From: Ailanthus altissimus
Lineage: Eukaryota > Streptophyta > Magnoliopsida > Sapindales > Simaroubaceae
DNA length: 64,000 nucleotides
Reading direction: 5' to 3'
Assembly: GCA_946807835.1 (NCBI GenBank)
Contig: OX327697.1
Span: 16,626,001-16,690,000, forward strand
In this document: positions 23,596 through 35,154 of the stretch, one piece after another
Layout: every line of letters begins with the position of its first letter
Position numbering within the stretch: position 1 is the first letter of the stretch
Translations under genes and position numbers: made by a program
The notes under the pieces: generated by a model
Databases searched by the model: none
What the model was told of the DNA's origin: nothing
Seen by the model: the letters and a program-made list of their open reading frames with translations, nothing else

Positions 23596-24450
23596 TGATA
23601 AGGCGTAATTGTATAAACTATTTTATCTTCCTAACTTGATATTTGTTCAATTTATCTCAATAATTGGGCTATTTATGCATATTAATGTTGTTTTATAGGT
23701 TTAAGCATTATCGGAGCAAAAATACCAAAAAACGGACGCAAATGAGAGCATTAGAGATAAAAATACAAATGGTGGCACTGTTTGCTACAGTGCAGCCCGC
23801 AGCACTGGATTTCAGCGCCGCGGCGCCAATTGCAGAAAGTGAGCGCCGCGGCGCCGAGACCTGGGTAGCAAAAGTTGACAGGTTGCTGAAAATCAGGAAA
23901 CCCAAAAGCAACCCTAAGTGCGCCCTAATTCCGTGCTCTTACCTATACATTTTCATATGAGATAGACATATACTCATAAGGCATGTATGGCTCATAAAAC
24001 TTGTGCTTAATGAATTTTGTTCAATTTATTTATCATAGACATATAGATATTTGATTGGATAGAATATATTTGCTTGACCTGCAAAAGAGGCTTGTGATGT
24101 GTTAAGTGTTTTGGTCAATATATCAAGTTGAGAACCAATAGACATCAAAGAGATTCTATTGACTTTATTTGCATAATGGGGGATAGTTTGTAATCCTAGG
24201 ATTTCTCATATTGAACTTAACTTGTTGGCAATTTAGTTTATCACTTAGCATAATTAAGTTGTTCTTTTACTTGAGTAGTTTAATATCATACATTAAATCA
24301 TTTTCTGGATAATAGTAGAAAGACACCATTTCAGTACTTAAACTAGAAAAGACAAATCATTCTCTGTGGGATCGACACTTTTCTCATCATATATTACTTG
24401 TTGCGACAACGTGCACTTGCGCTAATTTGTGTTATAGAAAACACACAACA
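23596..24450 (+). repeat. 3' LTR of element A (855 bp, internally deleted)
   Basis: Same ends as the 5' LTR but 489 bases shorter: 21 bases missing in the GC-rich island and 468 missing between CCTATACAT (about 23950) and TTTCATATGAG. The palindrome GCGCCGCGGCGC is present twice (23815-23826 and 23843-23854). Confidence 0.95.
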
Positions 24451-26299
24451 ATTACATATGCAAGTTTCAACTTAGGATAGGAATATACCTAATTGGCATG
24501 TATGATCAATAAGACCTAATCTTAATGAATCTTAATTTATTACAAGTACCATAGGAATATAGGTATTTGGTAAATTAGGGTATACTTGCATGACCTTGGA
24601 AGAGGCTTATGAATACATTAGCGTCTTGATCAATAATAAAGACTAAGTAAGTTAAATATTATAGGATTAATCATTGAAAAAGCATATTGAGGGATAATAT
24701 TAATCTTAGATTTTCTCTACGTTGCTATCTTTAAATCTCATTGCATTGTGTTTTTATTTTTATATTTCCTACATTCATTCTTAGAGTTTTTATTTTTCTG
24801 AATAACTATTAGGAAGACATAATTTTAGTAATTGGTTAATAAGAAGAAATTATCTCTGTGGGTTCGACATCCGACTAATTAGTCTCTTTATTACTTACAT
24901 ACGATAGTGTATACTTGCACTTAATTTATGATATAGAAATATCGCATCACATTCCCATTTGTTAACAATACAAATTTGTTTTGTATTGAAAAGTCAATAA
25001 ATGTTATTTGAATAAAATAAAACATGTAGTAATGGCTTAAGAATAAATGTCATGTTTTGTAGGACATTGGCATTGACTTGCAAAAAGAGGGAAAATCAAT
25101 AACAAATGAAAGTTGTTTCATTTGTTAGTATTCATTCGGCCATGACAATTACAAAGTTGTTTTGCAAAAGAAAGTCAGCAAATATTTTGACAAATTGGAA
25201 AAACATAGAAGCATGGCTTAAGGTAATTAATGCCATACATGGTGGGCCAAGTGTTTGCTAAATTGATAAATGATAATTGTTTTCATTTTTCGGTTAAGAG
25301 AGAAAAGAGTTTCTCTTTTACTTGGTGCAATCATTTTCAGCTAAAAAGAGGAGAAAGGGTGAAGAGATAAAATTGGGTAAACAAAAGTTATTTTTCCATC
25401 TTCATCCTCATTTTTTTCTCCAACATGATCGGTCAAGTAACAAGAAAATGGCAAAAAAAAAAAATTTGTCTTTGGGCAAGTGTTGTTCAAAATAATTTTT
25501 ATTAGAAATTGTTTCAAAATCTTTTGCAAGTGTTGCATGAATAAAAAAATTCCCATTTCCATTCTCTTGTGAAATAAAAATATTTAAAGTGTTTAACTAT
25601 AATCTCAAGTTTAAAGAGTTTAAGCTATAGTTAAGAGTTAACTTAAGTGATTAAGAGTTAATCACTTTTGTGTTTAAGAGGTAATCGCTTTTTTGTTTAA
25701 GAGTTAAACACACATTATTAAAAATTAGAGCTGCTATTCTAGCGACCCAAGTCTACCCTAGTTGGGTCCTAAAATTGTTGGTGAGTATGTTTCGTGGCGG
25801 ACTCCAGTTAAAAAATGTCCAAAGGCTTGATAGGTAATTCTCGATCCATAATTTTATTAGAGTAAAGAAACTTAAATTTTGATGTGTTTGTCGCACTAGG
25901 AAATAGAGAATTCCAATTCCGCTGCATTAATTTATGTATAAGATGCGTAAATTTAATTGTGACAAACACGTACCACATGCATGCACCCTAAATATTTAGC
26001 ACACTTTCATAATATTGATTATATAAAACTGAACCACGATAAAATTAAGTCTCTGTTAATCTTCATTAGTAGAAAGAATTTATTTTATTACAATACAAAA
26101 GTATATAAATTAATTTTAATCCTGAGTTATTAATGAACTCTTAATCATTGAGTTATCTTTATTAATTTAAAAGAGAAAGATTGTAAATGATTTTCAGTCA
26201 GTTACTATGTATTTTATAAATATAATAAAATAGATGGGTAAGAGCATTTCTCACAGATATAGAATCAACTTCTTCTAAAAAGAAGTTAGATAAGTTGTT

Positions 26300-28474
26300 C
26301 CCGTTGGAATTTGTGCTTACATGCCATTCCTTTATTTATGAATATTTATTTAATATTTATACCAGTATTATCATTTCATTAAATCGCTAATTATATTTTA
26401 TATATGGTAAGATACTTGTAACGTTACAGATATTGTACAATCTAAAAGAGTTTACATCTAGTCTAAATGAGTTTAGATCAATGCTAAGAATTAGCAACAC
26501 TGAGAGATAAATGCGAAGAGTTGGCACTGATAAGAGTTATCAGGTTATAAGAGTCAGCGATACCTAAATAGTTAGAGCCTTCTCTAAAATGGGACAAAGA
26601 CCTAAGAATATATTAGTAATGACGTAGTTGTAAAGAGTTGTAAATAGTGCTAAGAAATGTCATTATGCAAATATGTTATCAAATATTATGTTCTGGATCT
26701 ATCTTCACTGATGCTGGTCTATCAATGAATACCTTAACAGATATATAGATCGGTGTATGTCAATATCTAGATGGCCCAGATGGTTAGTCTCAGCAAACTA
26801 TGAGTTTAGTGGAAGCTCGTATAGAGATATAGGTATTCAGTAAGGATTGAATACTGAACAAACTTACAAAGATCTCCAATAGACATCCCATAAAGCTGTC
26901 AATGGAGATCTTTCGAGTTGAATAGTATTCGTGGTCCTTTGACTTGAGTGCCACGATAGGCTTATGAGTGATCCACCATACTTTGGTTCCACACATGTTA
27001 GAAACCTTTCATGGTCTGACCGCTAAGTGTCGCCAGGTATGGTTTGATGCTCATAGAGTTCGGTGTGCATAGATATGGGATCCATCAGCTTATTTGGGTG
27101 AGTATTATATTCTAATACTCTGAGATTATATTTCAGAAAGTCTTATGGCCATAAGCAGTAATTCCCGGGAAAAGAGTTTAACCCTATGGATAAATAATAT
27201 TACAAAAGCATTTGAGAATATTATTTATTGAAATATAATTCTAGAGATAAGCTTTTAGTCGGGCATATAGAGATTTGACGGTGTTGATCTATATCTCCGA
27301 TCTACCTATATATAAATGATGGAGGGATTATATGAATATGTTATAACTTCAGCTTGTATAGTTTAACGCGCCGCTTTATAATATCTGTAATGTGTGTGTA
27401 GGGTATCGTTCATGGACGTATGGAGGAGTTCCATATGACAAGTCAGGCATGGACCTAAAGAGTCTCATAATATGAAGTGTACTCGTTGTGCACTGGGGCA
27501 GCATAATGGATTGAACAGTTCCATATTAGAAATTTCAGCAAACCAAAAATATATTTCAGGATTCCTCGGGTTGTGCACTTGTCTAAACCTAAATGTTAAG
27601 TATATCATTTAATTAGTTGACAAGAGTTATTAACTAATTAGATGTTAACAAGTGCACAATTGTGTTCCATGAATTATTTTACCATGAATTCATCCATTAA
27701 CCATATTAGTAAAATCATATAAGGTAAATATTAATTATTCAAATAGGTTTTTGAATAATTAAATAAATATTATTTAAATAAATAAAATATAACTTTATTT
27801 ATTTGTTATTTTATTCCTAAACGGAAGATATACCTAATTTGAGAAACATAAATTAAATTAAGTGGAGCACTATTTTGTAGAATTAATGGTTAATTTTATT
27901 AGACTATTAAATTGGCCATCAAAAATTATTTTTGGTAGTTTGCACTTAATCTAATTTTGGTGGAGCACTTATGAAGTGTTGAGAGCACAAAATATGGTTG
28001 GATTTCATTTGATAAGGAGAGTGAATCAAAATTCGTGCAAGTGTAAAAAGGAAAAAGAAGAGTTTGATTTTTAAGAATTTTTCATTGAACAAAGAGTTGT
28101 GAGAAAAATTAGGGAGAGAAAAATAAATTCCTCTTATTTTTCTTTCAAGTAACATAAACCTTGTTGTTGGAGATTAAATTGCTGCTATTCCAGCTTCACA
28201 ATCCCACTGAATTGTTGTGAACTAGAATTGAACAAAAGTGCACTTCAAGGTGAGCTCAAAGTTGGAGCAAAGAAATCTGGATTTGAAATCTTCACTGAAT
28301 GTCTTCAAAGGCATATTTTCTGTATTCTTAAGTTGTTAAGAATTTAAGTTAATATGTATATGTTGATTACATGATAAATTCTGCTGCGAAATTCATATAT
28401 TATGATACATGTGTTTATTTTTTAATATGTACATAATCACATGCATACACCATAAAATACGTTAACACTATCTA
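26300..28474 (+). mobile_element. Second C-type LTR, in the 5' LTR of element E
   Basis: Begins GTTGGAATTTGTGCTTACATGCC, matching the start of solo LTR C, and ends in CACATGCATACACC..TTAACACTATCT, like the C end. The first base pair is CG rather than TG. The middle (27750-28350) is diverged from C. The left flank is element E LTR (to 26299) and the right flank is element E gag-protease, so part of E was deleted here. No target duplication is readable. Confidence 0.65.
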
Positions 28475-29034
28475 AAAGAGCTCAAGAAGAAAAAGAAAGG
28501 TAAATATGATTTACTTGTTATTGAATCTTGTTTAGTGGAAGATAATGAATATCCTTGGGTAGTTGACTTTGAGGCCTCTAATTATGTTTGTTCTTTTTTA
28601 CAAATAATTGATTCATTAGCAGATGGAGAGTTTACGATGCGAGTGGGTATCGGGTTGCTGTTTTAGCTAAAGTAGTAGGAGTAGTTAGGCTTAGGTTTAG
28701 GGATTATTTTTTATTTTTGCAAGACGTTTATCATATTCCATTTCTTTTAATAATAATTCAATTTTTATTTTTATAAATAGTTTGAATATATGCATCGGCT
28801 AATTAGAGAATGGTGTTTATATCCTACGCTCAGAAACTCAAACACTACTTTATACTAAAATGTTCAGGCTAGAACAACCAAAACCTAAGAAATAAAGGAT
28901 TTCTCCTTTTGAAACAAATTCCTTTAGCACCTTAAATTAGGTCATATTAACCTAATCCAACGACTAGTAAAAGACGGACCCTTAAATATTTTGAAGATCA
29001 GTACTTTACTAGTTTGCAAATCTTGTTTAGAAGG
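28475..29034 (+). pseudogene. Element E gag end, protease and pre-integrase remnant
   Basis: The frame reads LKKKKKGKYDLLVIESCLVE, then WVVDFEASNYVCSF at about 28557-28598. This is the copia aspartic protease site in which the usual DSGAS has become DFEAS, so the active site is disrupted. After decayed sequence, the pre-integrase/zinc region reads LGHINLIQRLVKDGPL and LVCKSCLEG up to the insertion of B2 at 29035. The frame continues at 30423 with KIIKRPF. Confidence 0.75.
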
Positions 29035-30417
29035 TGATAAGGGCAAAATTGTCATATATTTTCTCATGATTTTATTTTGATATTTTATTATTTTATGAGA
29101 ATAGATGGCTATTTATATGCTTTATTGTTATTTATAGGGACTTGAACGAAATTTAAAGAAAGAATGCAAAAGGAGCAAAAACAGGGACTAAAATGCAAAG
29201 TTTTCAAAATATGAGTCCAGAGCCCCCGCGCCACAAGTATTGTCGCCCCAGCACTGGAATAGTGATCGAAATAGGAAAAAGACCTGTTTAAGTCACATCT
29301 GGCGCTCCAGCGACAAATAGTCATCGCGCCAGCGACGCTCCAGCACCCCAGCACTATCAGCTCACCGCTCCAACGATAAAGCCGTTTTCACGCAGCGCCC
29401 CAGCGACAACTGCATAGCGTGCCAGTGGTAGCGCGAATCCTATTGCGACTAGAATTGAGTTTTTCAAGTTCAAATCAAACCCTATAAAAGGCCACTTGAC
29501 CCTAGACGTAAAGGGGAGACCAAAGAAGAACCTAAGGCAAGAAAAAGAGAATTTAGAGCAGTTCAAGAGCACCAAGAATCTAGAGCAACATCAATCAAAA
29601 GCAATTCGACGTCTACATTGGTTTGCGATTGATTGTATCATGTTTTATTTTTATTTTTATTGCTGTGATTCTCTTGTAGCTATGAACTAATTTATTTTCT
29701 AGGGTTAATATTTGAACTCAATATGTGCACTTAAATTGCCATATCTTTTAGTATTTAATAAACTTAGTCCTTTATTATTTAAATTACTTGTGTTTAATGC
29801 TTCAATATATCTGGCCAATATATGGTGAATGAGTTGATAATATGTTGATAAACTCGGAAGAGGAATCAATATATTTAGACCTAGGTAATTTGATGCATGA
29901 TTGTAGAGTAACATTCAATGCTACATATGCAAGTTTCAACTTAGGATAGGAATATACCTAGTTGGCATGTATCATCAATAAAACCTAATCTTAATAAATC
30001 TTAGTTTATTACAAGTACCATAGAAATATAAGTATTTGGTAAATTAGGGTATACTTGCATGACCTTGGAAGAGGCTTGTGAATACATGAGCGTCTTGATC
30101 AATAATAAAGACTAAGTGAGTTAAATATTAGAAGATTAATCATTAAAAAGCATATTGAGGGATAATATTAATCCTAGGTTTTCTCTACATTGCTATCACC
30201 TAAGTTTCTTTACATTGTGTTTTGCTTTTATATTTCTTACATTCATTCTTAAATTTTTATTTTTCTGAATAATTATTAGGAAGATATAAGTTTAGTAATT
30301 GGTTTAAAAGAAGAAATTATCCCTGTGGGTTCGACATCCGACTAATTAGTCCCTTTATTACTTGCATACGGTAGTGTATATTTGCACTTAATTTTATGAT
30401 ATAAAAATATTGCATCA
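29035..30417 (+). mobile_element. Solo LTR B2 in element E integrase
   Basis: TGATAAGGGCAAAATTGTC to ATATTGCATCA, 1383 bases, with GAAGG before (29030-29034) and after (30418-30422). Removing it restores the reading KSCLEG-KIIKRPF across the site. GC-rich island at 29215-29440, TATAAAA at 29483. Sister of B1 and B3. Confidence 0.93.
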
Positions 30418-30422
30418 GAAGG

Positions 30423-31150
30423 TAAAATTATTAAAAGACCTTTTACTTGAAAAGGCAATAGAGCCAAAGAACTTGTGGAACTAGTATATTCGGATGTTAG
30501 TAGTTCGATTAATGTAGAAGCTAGAGGAGGATACAAATATTTCGTTACTTTTATTGATGATTGTTCTCGATATGGCCATGTATATTTGGTGCATAGAAAA
30601 TTACAAACTTTCGAAAGGTTTAGATCTAATGAAGGAGGTAAATACTTTAATGCTAAATTTGGAGATCACTTAAAAGAGCATGAGATTATATCCTAACTCA
30701 TTGCTCTTGGAGCACCACAACAAACTAGTGTTGCTAAAAGGAGAAACAAAACATTACTAGATATGGTAAGATCCATGCTTAGTTTTTTATCGTTACCCAC
30801 TTCTTTTCAGGGATATACATTACAAACAGTAGTGTATATTCTTAATGTAGTACCATCTAAATCAATCCCTAAAATACCATTAGAGTTGTGGAATGGTTGC
30901 AACCCTTTATTGCGATACTTTTGTATATGAGGTTTCCAACATACATACTAAAAGGAAAAATTGAGATGTTAAAATCACATTCAGAATTGTGCCTATTTGT
31001 AGGCTACCCCTAAAGAGATAAGGGGTGGTTTCTTTTATAACCATCAAGATAATAAAAATATTTGTATCGACAAATGCTACTTTATTATAGGATAATTATA
31101 TAAGAGATCACATACCTCAAAACGAAGTTATTATTAAGGAACTACTTTTC
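30423..31150 (+). pseudogene. Element E integrase remnant (copia)
   Basis: KELVELVYSDVSSSINVEA and GGYKYFVTFIDDCSRYGHVY are the copia integrase core with the first catalytic Asp. The second site reads RSNEGGKYFN where RSDRGGEY is usual, so the second catalytic Asp is lost. RNKTLLDMVRSMLSFLSLPT and VPSKSIPKIPLELWNG follow. Stops at about 30694 and 30927 and frameshifts near 30920-31130 break it. Related to the Tnt1-94-type integrases of plants. Confidence 0.85.
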
Positions 31151-31329
31151 GATGAGGTCAGACCTTAACAACTAACAATTGTTGTTGGATCGCAAAGTCA
31201 ACAAATCATACCTACTAGTTAGAATACACCACCGCCATCTAGATGCAGTAAGAAGGTAGTAAGACCACAAATATGCTACACTTTAATTAGAGAAGCACAA
31301 GTTGCAATCTTCTATGACAGTGTAGACGA

Positions 31330-32090
31330 TCCATTGATATATAAATAAACAATGGAAGATTCCGATAAGGAGAAATAGCTTGAAGCTGTAAATCTTGAGA
31401 TAGAGTCAATGCACTTTAACTCGGTTTGGAAGCTTATAGATCTACCTAAAGGATTTAAACCCATTCAGTGCAAATGGGTTTATAAAATAAAAATAAGAGT
31501 AAATTGGAAAGTGGAGACTTTCAATCCACTTTCCAAAGCAAGGGTAGTGGCAAAGGGTTATACCCAAAAAGAGGGAGTTGACTATAAGGAGACTTTCTCG
31601 CCAGTAGCTGAGCTAAAATTCATTTGCATTCTTTTATCCATTGCCACTTGTTTAGATTATGAGAATTGAAAAATGGAAGTTAAGACTGCTTTTCTGAATA
31701 ACAATCTTAATGAAACCATTTAGTTTAACCAGAGGAATTCATAGAACAAGATCAAGAGCAAAAGGTTACAAGCTATAAAGGTGCATTTATAGACTTAAAC
31801 AAGCATCTAGATCTTGGAATATAAGATTTGATCAAACTATCAAGTCTTATGAATTTGAGCAAAATATTGATGAAACTTGTGTATACAAGTGCTTTAATGA
31901 GGATAAAGTGATTTATTAGTTCTTTATGTTGTTGATATTCTTCTCATTGGGAATGATAAAGAAGTATTATCATATGTAAAGAAATAGCTAGCTAAGCAAG
32001 TGCAAATGAAATTTTTTTTAGAAGCAAGTTATGTTCTTGGGAGCCAACTCATATGAGATTGTAAGAATAAACCTTTAGCTCTATCTCAAG
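31330..32090 (+). pseudogene. Element E reverse transcriptase remnant (copia RVT_2)
   Basis: The frame at 31409-31669 has FKPIQCKWVYKIKIRVNWKV, KARVVAKGYTQKEGVDYKET and FSPVAELKFICILLSIA, the start of copia RT. After a stop at 31667 further RT follows out of frame. The catalytic box reads LYVVDILLIGND (about 31923-31958) where YVDD is usual, so one catalytic Asp is replaced by Val. Confidence 0.85.
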
Positions 32091-32381
32091 CATCGTACAT
32101 AGATAAGATCCTTGTAAGGTTTTTGATGCAGAATTCCAAAAGAAGTAATTTACCTTCTCGCTGTGAAACTCACTTGTCTAAGGCACAATCTCCTAAGACA
32201 CTTTAAAAAAGAGAGGATATGAGACGGATACCCTATACCTCTGCAGTAGGCAGCCTTATGTATGCCATATTGTATACAAGGTCTAGTATAGTCAATCGGT
32301 AGCAATCTATTCCGGTAAGGATTTGATCCTAATCAGATACACTGATTCCAATTTTCATTCTAATTTAGATTCTCAAAATCC

Positions 32382-32714
32382 ATGTCTAGATCAGTGTTCA
32401 CTCTTGGTGGTGGAGCCATTATGTGGAGAAGCATAAAGCAATTATGTATTGCCAATTCCACCATAGAAACCGAATATGTAGCGGCTTGTGAAGTAGCTAA
32501 AGAAGTGGTATGGCTTCGTAAATTCTTATCAGATTTGAAAGTTGTTCTACATATGGATAAACTCCTCACTCTTTATTGTGATAATAGCTATGCAGTGGCG
32601 AATTTCAAAGAGCCAAGAAGTTACATAAGAGGCAAGCACATAGAAAGAAGATACCATCTAATTAGGGAGTTTATTCACCGAGGAGATGTCATGGTAAAGA
32701 ACATTGAGCCATAA
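32382..32714 (+). pseudogene. Element E RNase H remnant
   Basis: 110-codon open stretch beginning in SVFTLGGGAIMWRSIKQ, then STIETEYVAACEVAKEVVWL and LYCDNSYAVANFKEP, the copia RNase H core. The stop TAA at 32712 comes just after VKNIEP; the usual ADPLTK end is decayed (about 32715-32800). The polypurine AAGTGGGAGA follows at 32817. Confidence 0.85.
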
Positions 32715-32827
32715 AAAAACCATGCTATTCCTTTTACAAAGACTTTTCTTGCTACTAGTTTTGAAAGGTACTTAAAGGATATAGGGATACGAGGCACGTC
32801 TCACATGCTTTAGGGTAAGTGGGAGAT

Positions 32828-34288
32828 TGTTTGGAGTGTTTCCTAAAATCATGATTATTTGCATTTAAATACTGTTGAAAATAAATAATAGAGGCTATTC
32901 ATTCAATTTTATGTTTGCAATACTGATTGTTTTTTATTCAAATATCATAAAATTCTTTAATTATTATATGTAACCTTAAACTTAGTATACAATAGTTTTA
33001 TATAAGAGTATTAAGTTTAAGCATAATAATCTAAATAAGCCTTTAGTCTGTATATTGTATACAATGGTCTTATCCGGATAATTTTATATGGTGAAATATA
33101 AAATGAGGCACTTTATATAATGTTGATTATATAGGACTGGACCACGATAAAATTAATTCGCTGTTAATCTTTGTTAGTAAAGAGAATTTATTTTATCACA
33201 ATATAATCATATATGGATTAATCTTAATCCTAAATGATTAATGAACTCGTATTCATTGAGTTATGTTTATTAATTTACAAGGAAAAGACTGTAAAAGATT
33301 TTTAGTCAATTACTAAGTATTTTATAAATATAACAAAATAGATAAGTGGGAATATTTCTCATAGATATGGAATCACTTCCTTCTAAAAATAAGTTAGATA
33401 AATTATTCCCTTAATAATTTATTTTGGTCTTGAATATAATGAGCGCTCAGTTTCTTAAGAGTTCAAAAAAATAATAAATTTATGAATTTCATAAATTAAA
33501 TGTTTAAAAGAGAATCAATGTAGATTAAGGATAAATATATAATTAAAGAGGTTAACAAACACTTGGAGCTTAATTTTTGCTGCAACTAAGAGTTCAGCTT
33601 TATAGTTTTAGTGAACTAATAAAAAATTAATAAATAAAATCGTATTGATTAAAGAGTTTAATCAAATAATTTTATTTATTGGAGCTTAATTTTATAAGTT
33701 CATCAGGTCCCTATATTGGCTCTATGAACACTAAAATGGAGTATTAGATTAATTGTTGGATCTAAAATATTAATTGGTCCAAGTTTAATTTGATTAAACT
33801 TATTAAGACCAATTAATTGATTGAAACATGTTTAATTTAATTAAACTCATTAGGCTCAATTACTTATTGGCCCAATTTATAATGGTTATAGAATTAAATA
33901 AATAATTAAATTATTTATTTAAATTAAATAATTAAATCATCTGGATAATTTTGAATTATCTAAATTATTTTTTTGAAGATAAAATTAGATATTATATTTA
34001 TCTTTTTAATTATCTAAATTAAAATAATATAAAGATATTATTTTATCCCAATTCTATTAGGATTTATAGTTTAGATAAGATAAAGATTCTTACACTATAA
34101 AAAGGGATTATTAGAATCAGTTTTACGCATTCTTATTTAGTGCTTTCCTTTGGTGGGAGATATAGTGTAGAAGGTTTGTTGATGTTAATAGAAAACATCT
34201 ATAGAAAATTCGCGATTGAGCTATTTTTTTTATACTCTTTTGTTGTTAAATTAAAATAAATATAAAAATTTTTAAAATCATTTCTGTA
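32828..34288 (+). repeat. 3' LTR of element E
   Basis: Starts after AAGTGGGAGAT and matches 10098-10442 and 26015-26299 of the 5' LTR. 1461 bases, AT-rich. TATA-like TATAAAAAGG at about 34097. Ends TTTCTGTA followed by GATGC. Confidence 0.85.
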
Positions 34289-34293
34289 GATGC

Positions 34294-35149
34294 TCTGTTA
34301 GTATACATCGCAATTATAGTAAAATATTGCCACTCATACTTGGCATTAATTATAAACTTTTGTCTAGCATAATTATATTTTATTAAACAAGAGAGATTAT
34401 ACCTTTGTGTACTTTCAATGGAGTCTTCTCTGTTTCTTTTGATATTCTTGCTTTAGATAGATTGAAGACATGATGAATTCTTGAGGATTTGAAGAGTGTT
34501 TAAAGAGAGTTTTGAGAGATTTAAGAATAAGATTATTTTGTGCCTAGGGCAAGGAAGATGACTAACGACAAGTTTAAGACAAGCGAGTGTGATTTTTTCA
34601 TTTATTTATAGGAGTAATCCTAGTGCGGTCAACTGGTTTAGCCCACGAGTTTGACTGCCAAGATACTAATGTCTAGGTGTAACACTCTATTCATTTATTT
34701 ATTTGTTCCATTTGGCATTAGTTGAAAATTTTAAAATTTTATTAATTAAAAATATAATGCTATTTAATTACAAATTAAAGACATAAGTTTTATACTCATA
34801 AGGAATAGACTTAGCTAGTTAGTTTAGTTTGGAAAAGAGTTTTAGCTTAGGACTCCTCTTAAGTTTAAATAAGTTGATTAAGTTTTTTCCTCGCCTCAAA
34901 TTATATTCTTGCATTGTGAATTTTAAGAACATGAGAAAAAAACCATTCAAGAGATTAAGAGCATAGAAAGAGTTCACATGTTGATTCTTGTTTTAAGAAT
35001 TGAGAAATTTTTTTTATATTGATTTTCTTTTAACTAAAGGTTATGACATAAGAGAAGTTAGCCTAAACCCTAGTTGAAAATATATTTTCTCTCAATTTAG
35101 AAACTCAGATGCGTATTTAAAAGTTTCAACCTCTATTAGAGAGGAGGTC
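34294..35149 (+). other. Decayed gypsy continuation and unassigned AT-rich DNA
   Basis: The first 60 bases continue the gypsy protease remnant interrupted at 10097 (LLVYIAII). The rest, to the start of B3, has no open frame above 60 codons and no family I recognise. Confidence 0.45.
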
Positions 35150-35154
35150 ATCGG

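Larger units (their letters stand above)
13029..24450 (+). mobile_element. Full-length Athila-like element A with env-position ORF
   Basis: 11.4 kb, bounded by TGATAAGGCG..CACAACA LTRs and a perfect ATTAC duplication. Order: 5' LTR, tRNA-Asp-type primer site, gag, protease, RT, RNase H, integrase (one frame, interrupted by four stops), GC-rich island, env-position ORF, long 3' noncoding part with several polypurine-like tracts, 3' LTR. Athila elements are Ty3/gypsy retrotransposons with an extra ORF downstream of integrase and without a chromodomain. It is the innermost, hence youngest, member of the nest. In-frame stops in gag-pol and the deleted 3' LTR indicate it is no longer autonomous. 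Confidence 0.95.
12035..24949 (+). mobile_element. Solo LTR B1, interrupted by element A
   Basis: Starts TGATAAGGGCAAATTTATC and ends ATATCGCATCA. CATTC lies before it (12030-12034) and after it (24950-24954). Own sequence 12035-13028 and 24456-24949, about 1490 bases. It contains a GC-rich island (12219-12490), a TATA box (12537-12544) and the GAACTCAATATGTGCG block shared with Athila-like LTRs. There is no internal region, so it is a solo LTR. B2 (29035) and B3 (35155) are sister copies. Confidence 0.9.
10443..26009 (+). mobile_element. Solo LTR C (2.6 kb) interrupted by B1 and A
   Basis: Begins TGTTAGAACTGGTGCTTACGTGCC and ends CACACTTTCA, flanked by TAATA on both sides. Its own sequence is 10443-12034 and 24955-26009, about 2650 bases. 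No primer site, coding part or second LTR is present, so it is a solo LTR, the usual result of recombination between the two LTRs of one element. Two relatives begin at about 26300 and 63773 (GTGCTTAxxTGCCATTCC), so this is a repeat family. Length above 2 kb suggests a copia lineage with long LTRs, which I infer only. Confidence 0.85.
10098..34288 (+). mobile_element. Copia element E, host of the nested block
   Basis: The 5' LTR starts TGTTGAGAGTGTGCCC at 10098 and the 3' LTR starts TGTTTGGAGTGTTTCC at 32828, ending TTTCTGTA at 34288. The five bases GATGC precede the left end (10093-10097) and follow the right end (34289-34293), a matching target-site duplication, and the gypsy protease frame reads across the empty site. 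Own sequence is present at 10098-10437, 26015-26299, 28475-29029, 30418-34288. Everything else is later insertion. The end TA instead of CA suggests a C-to-T change. The second half of the 5' LTR, primer site and gag are missing next to the LTR at 26300-28474. Confidence 0.85.
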
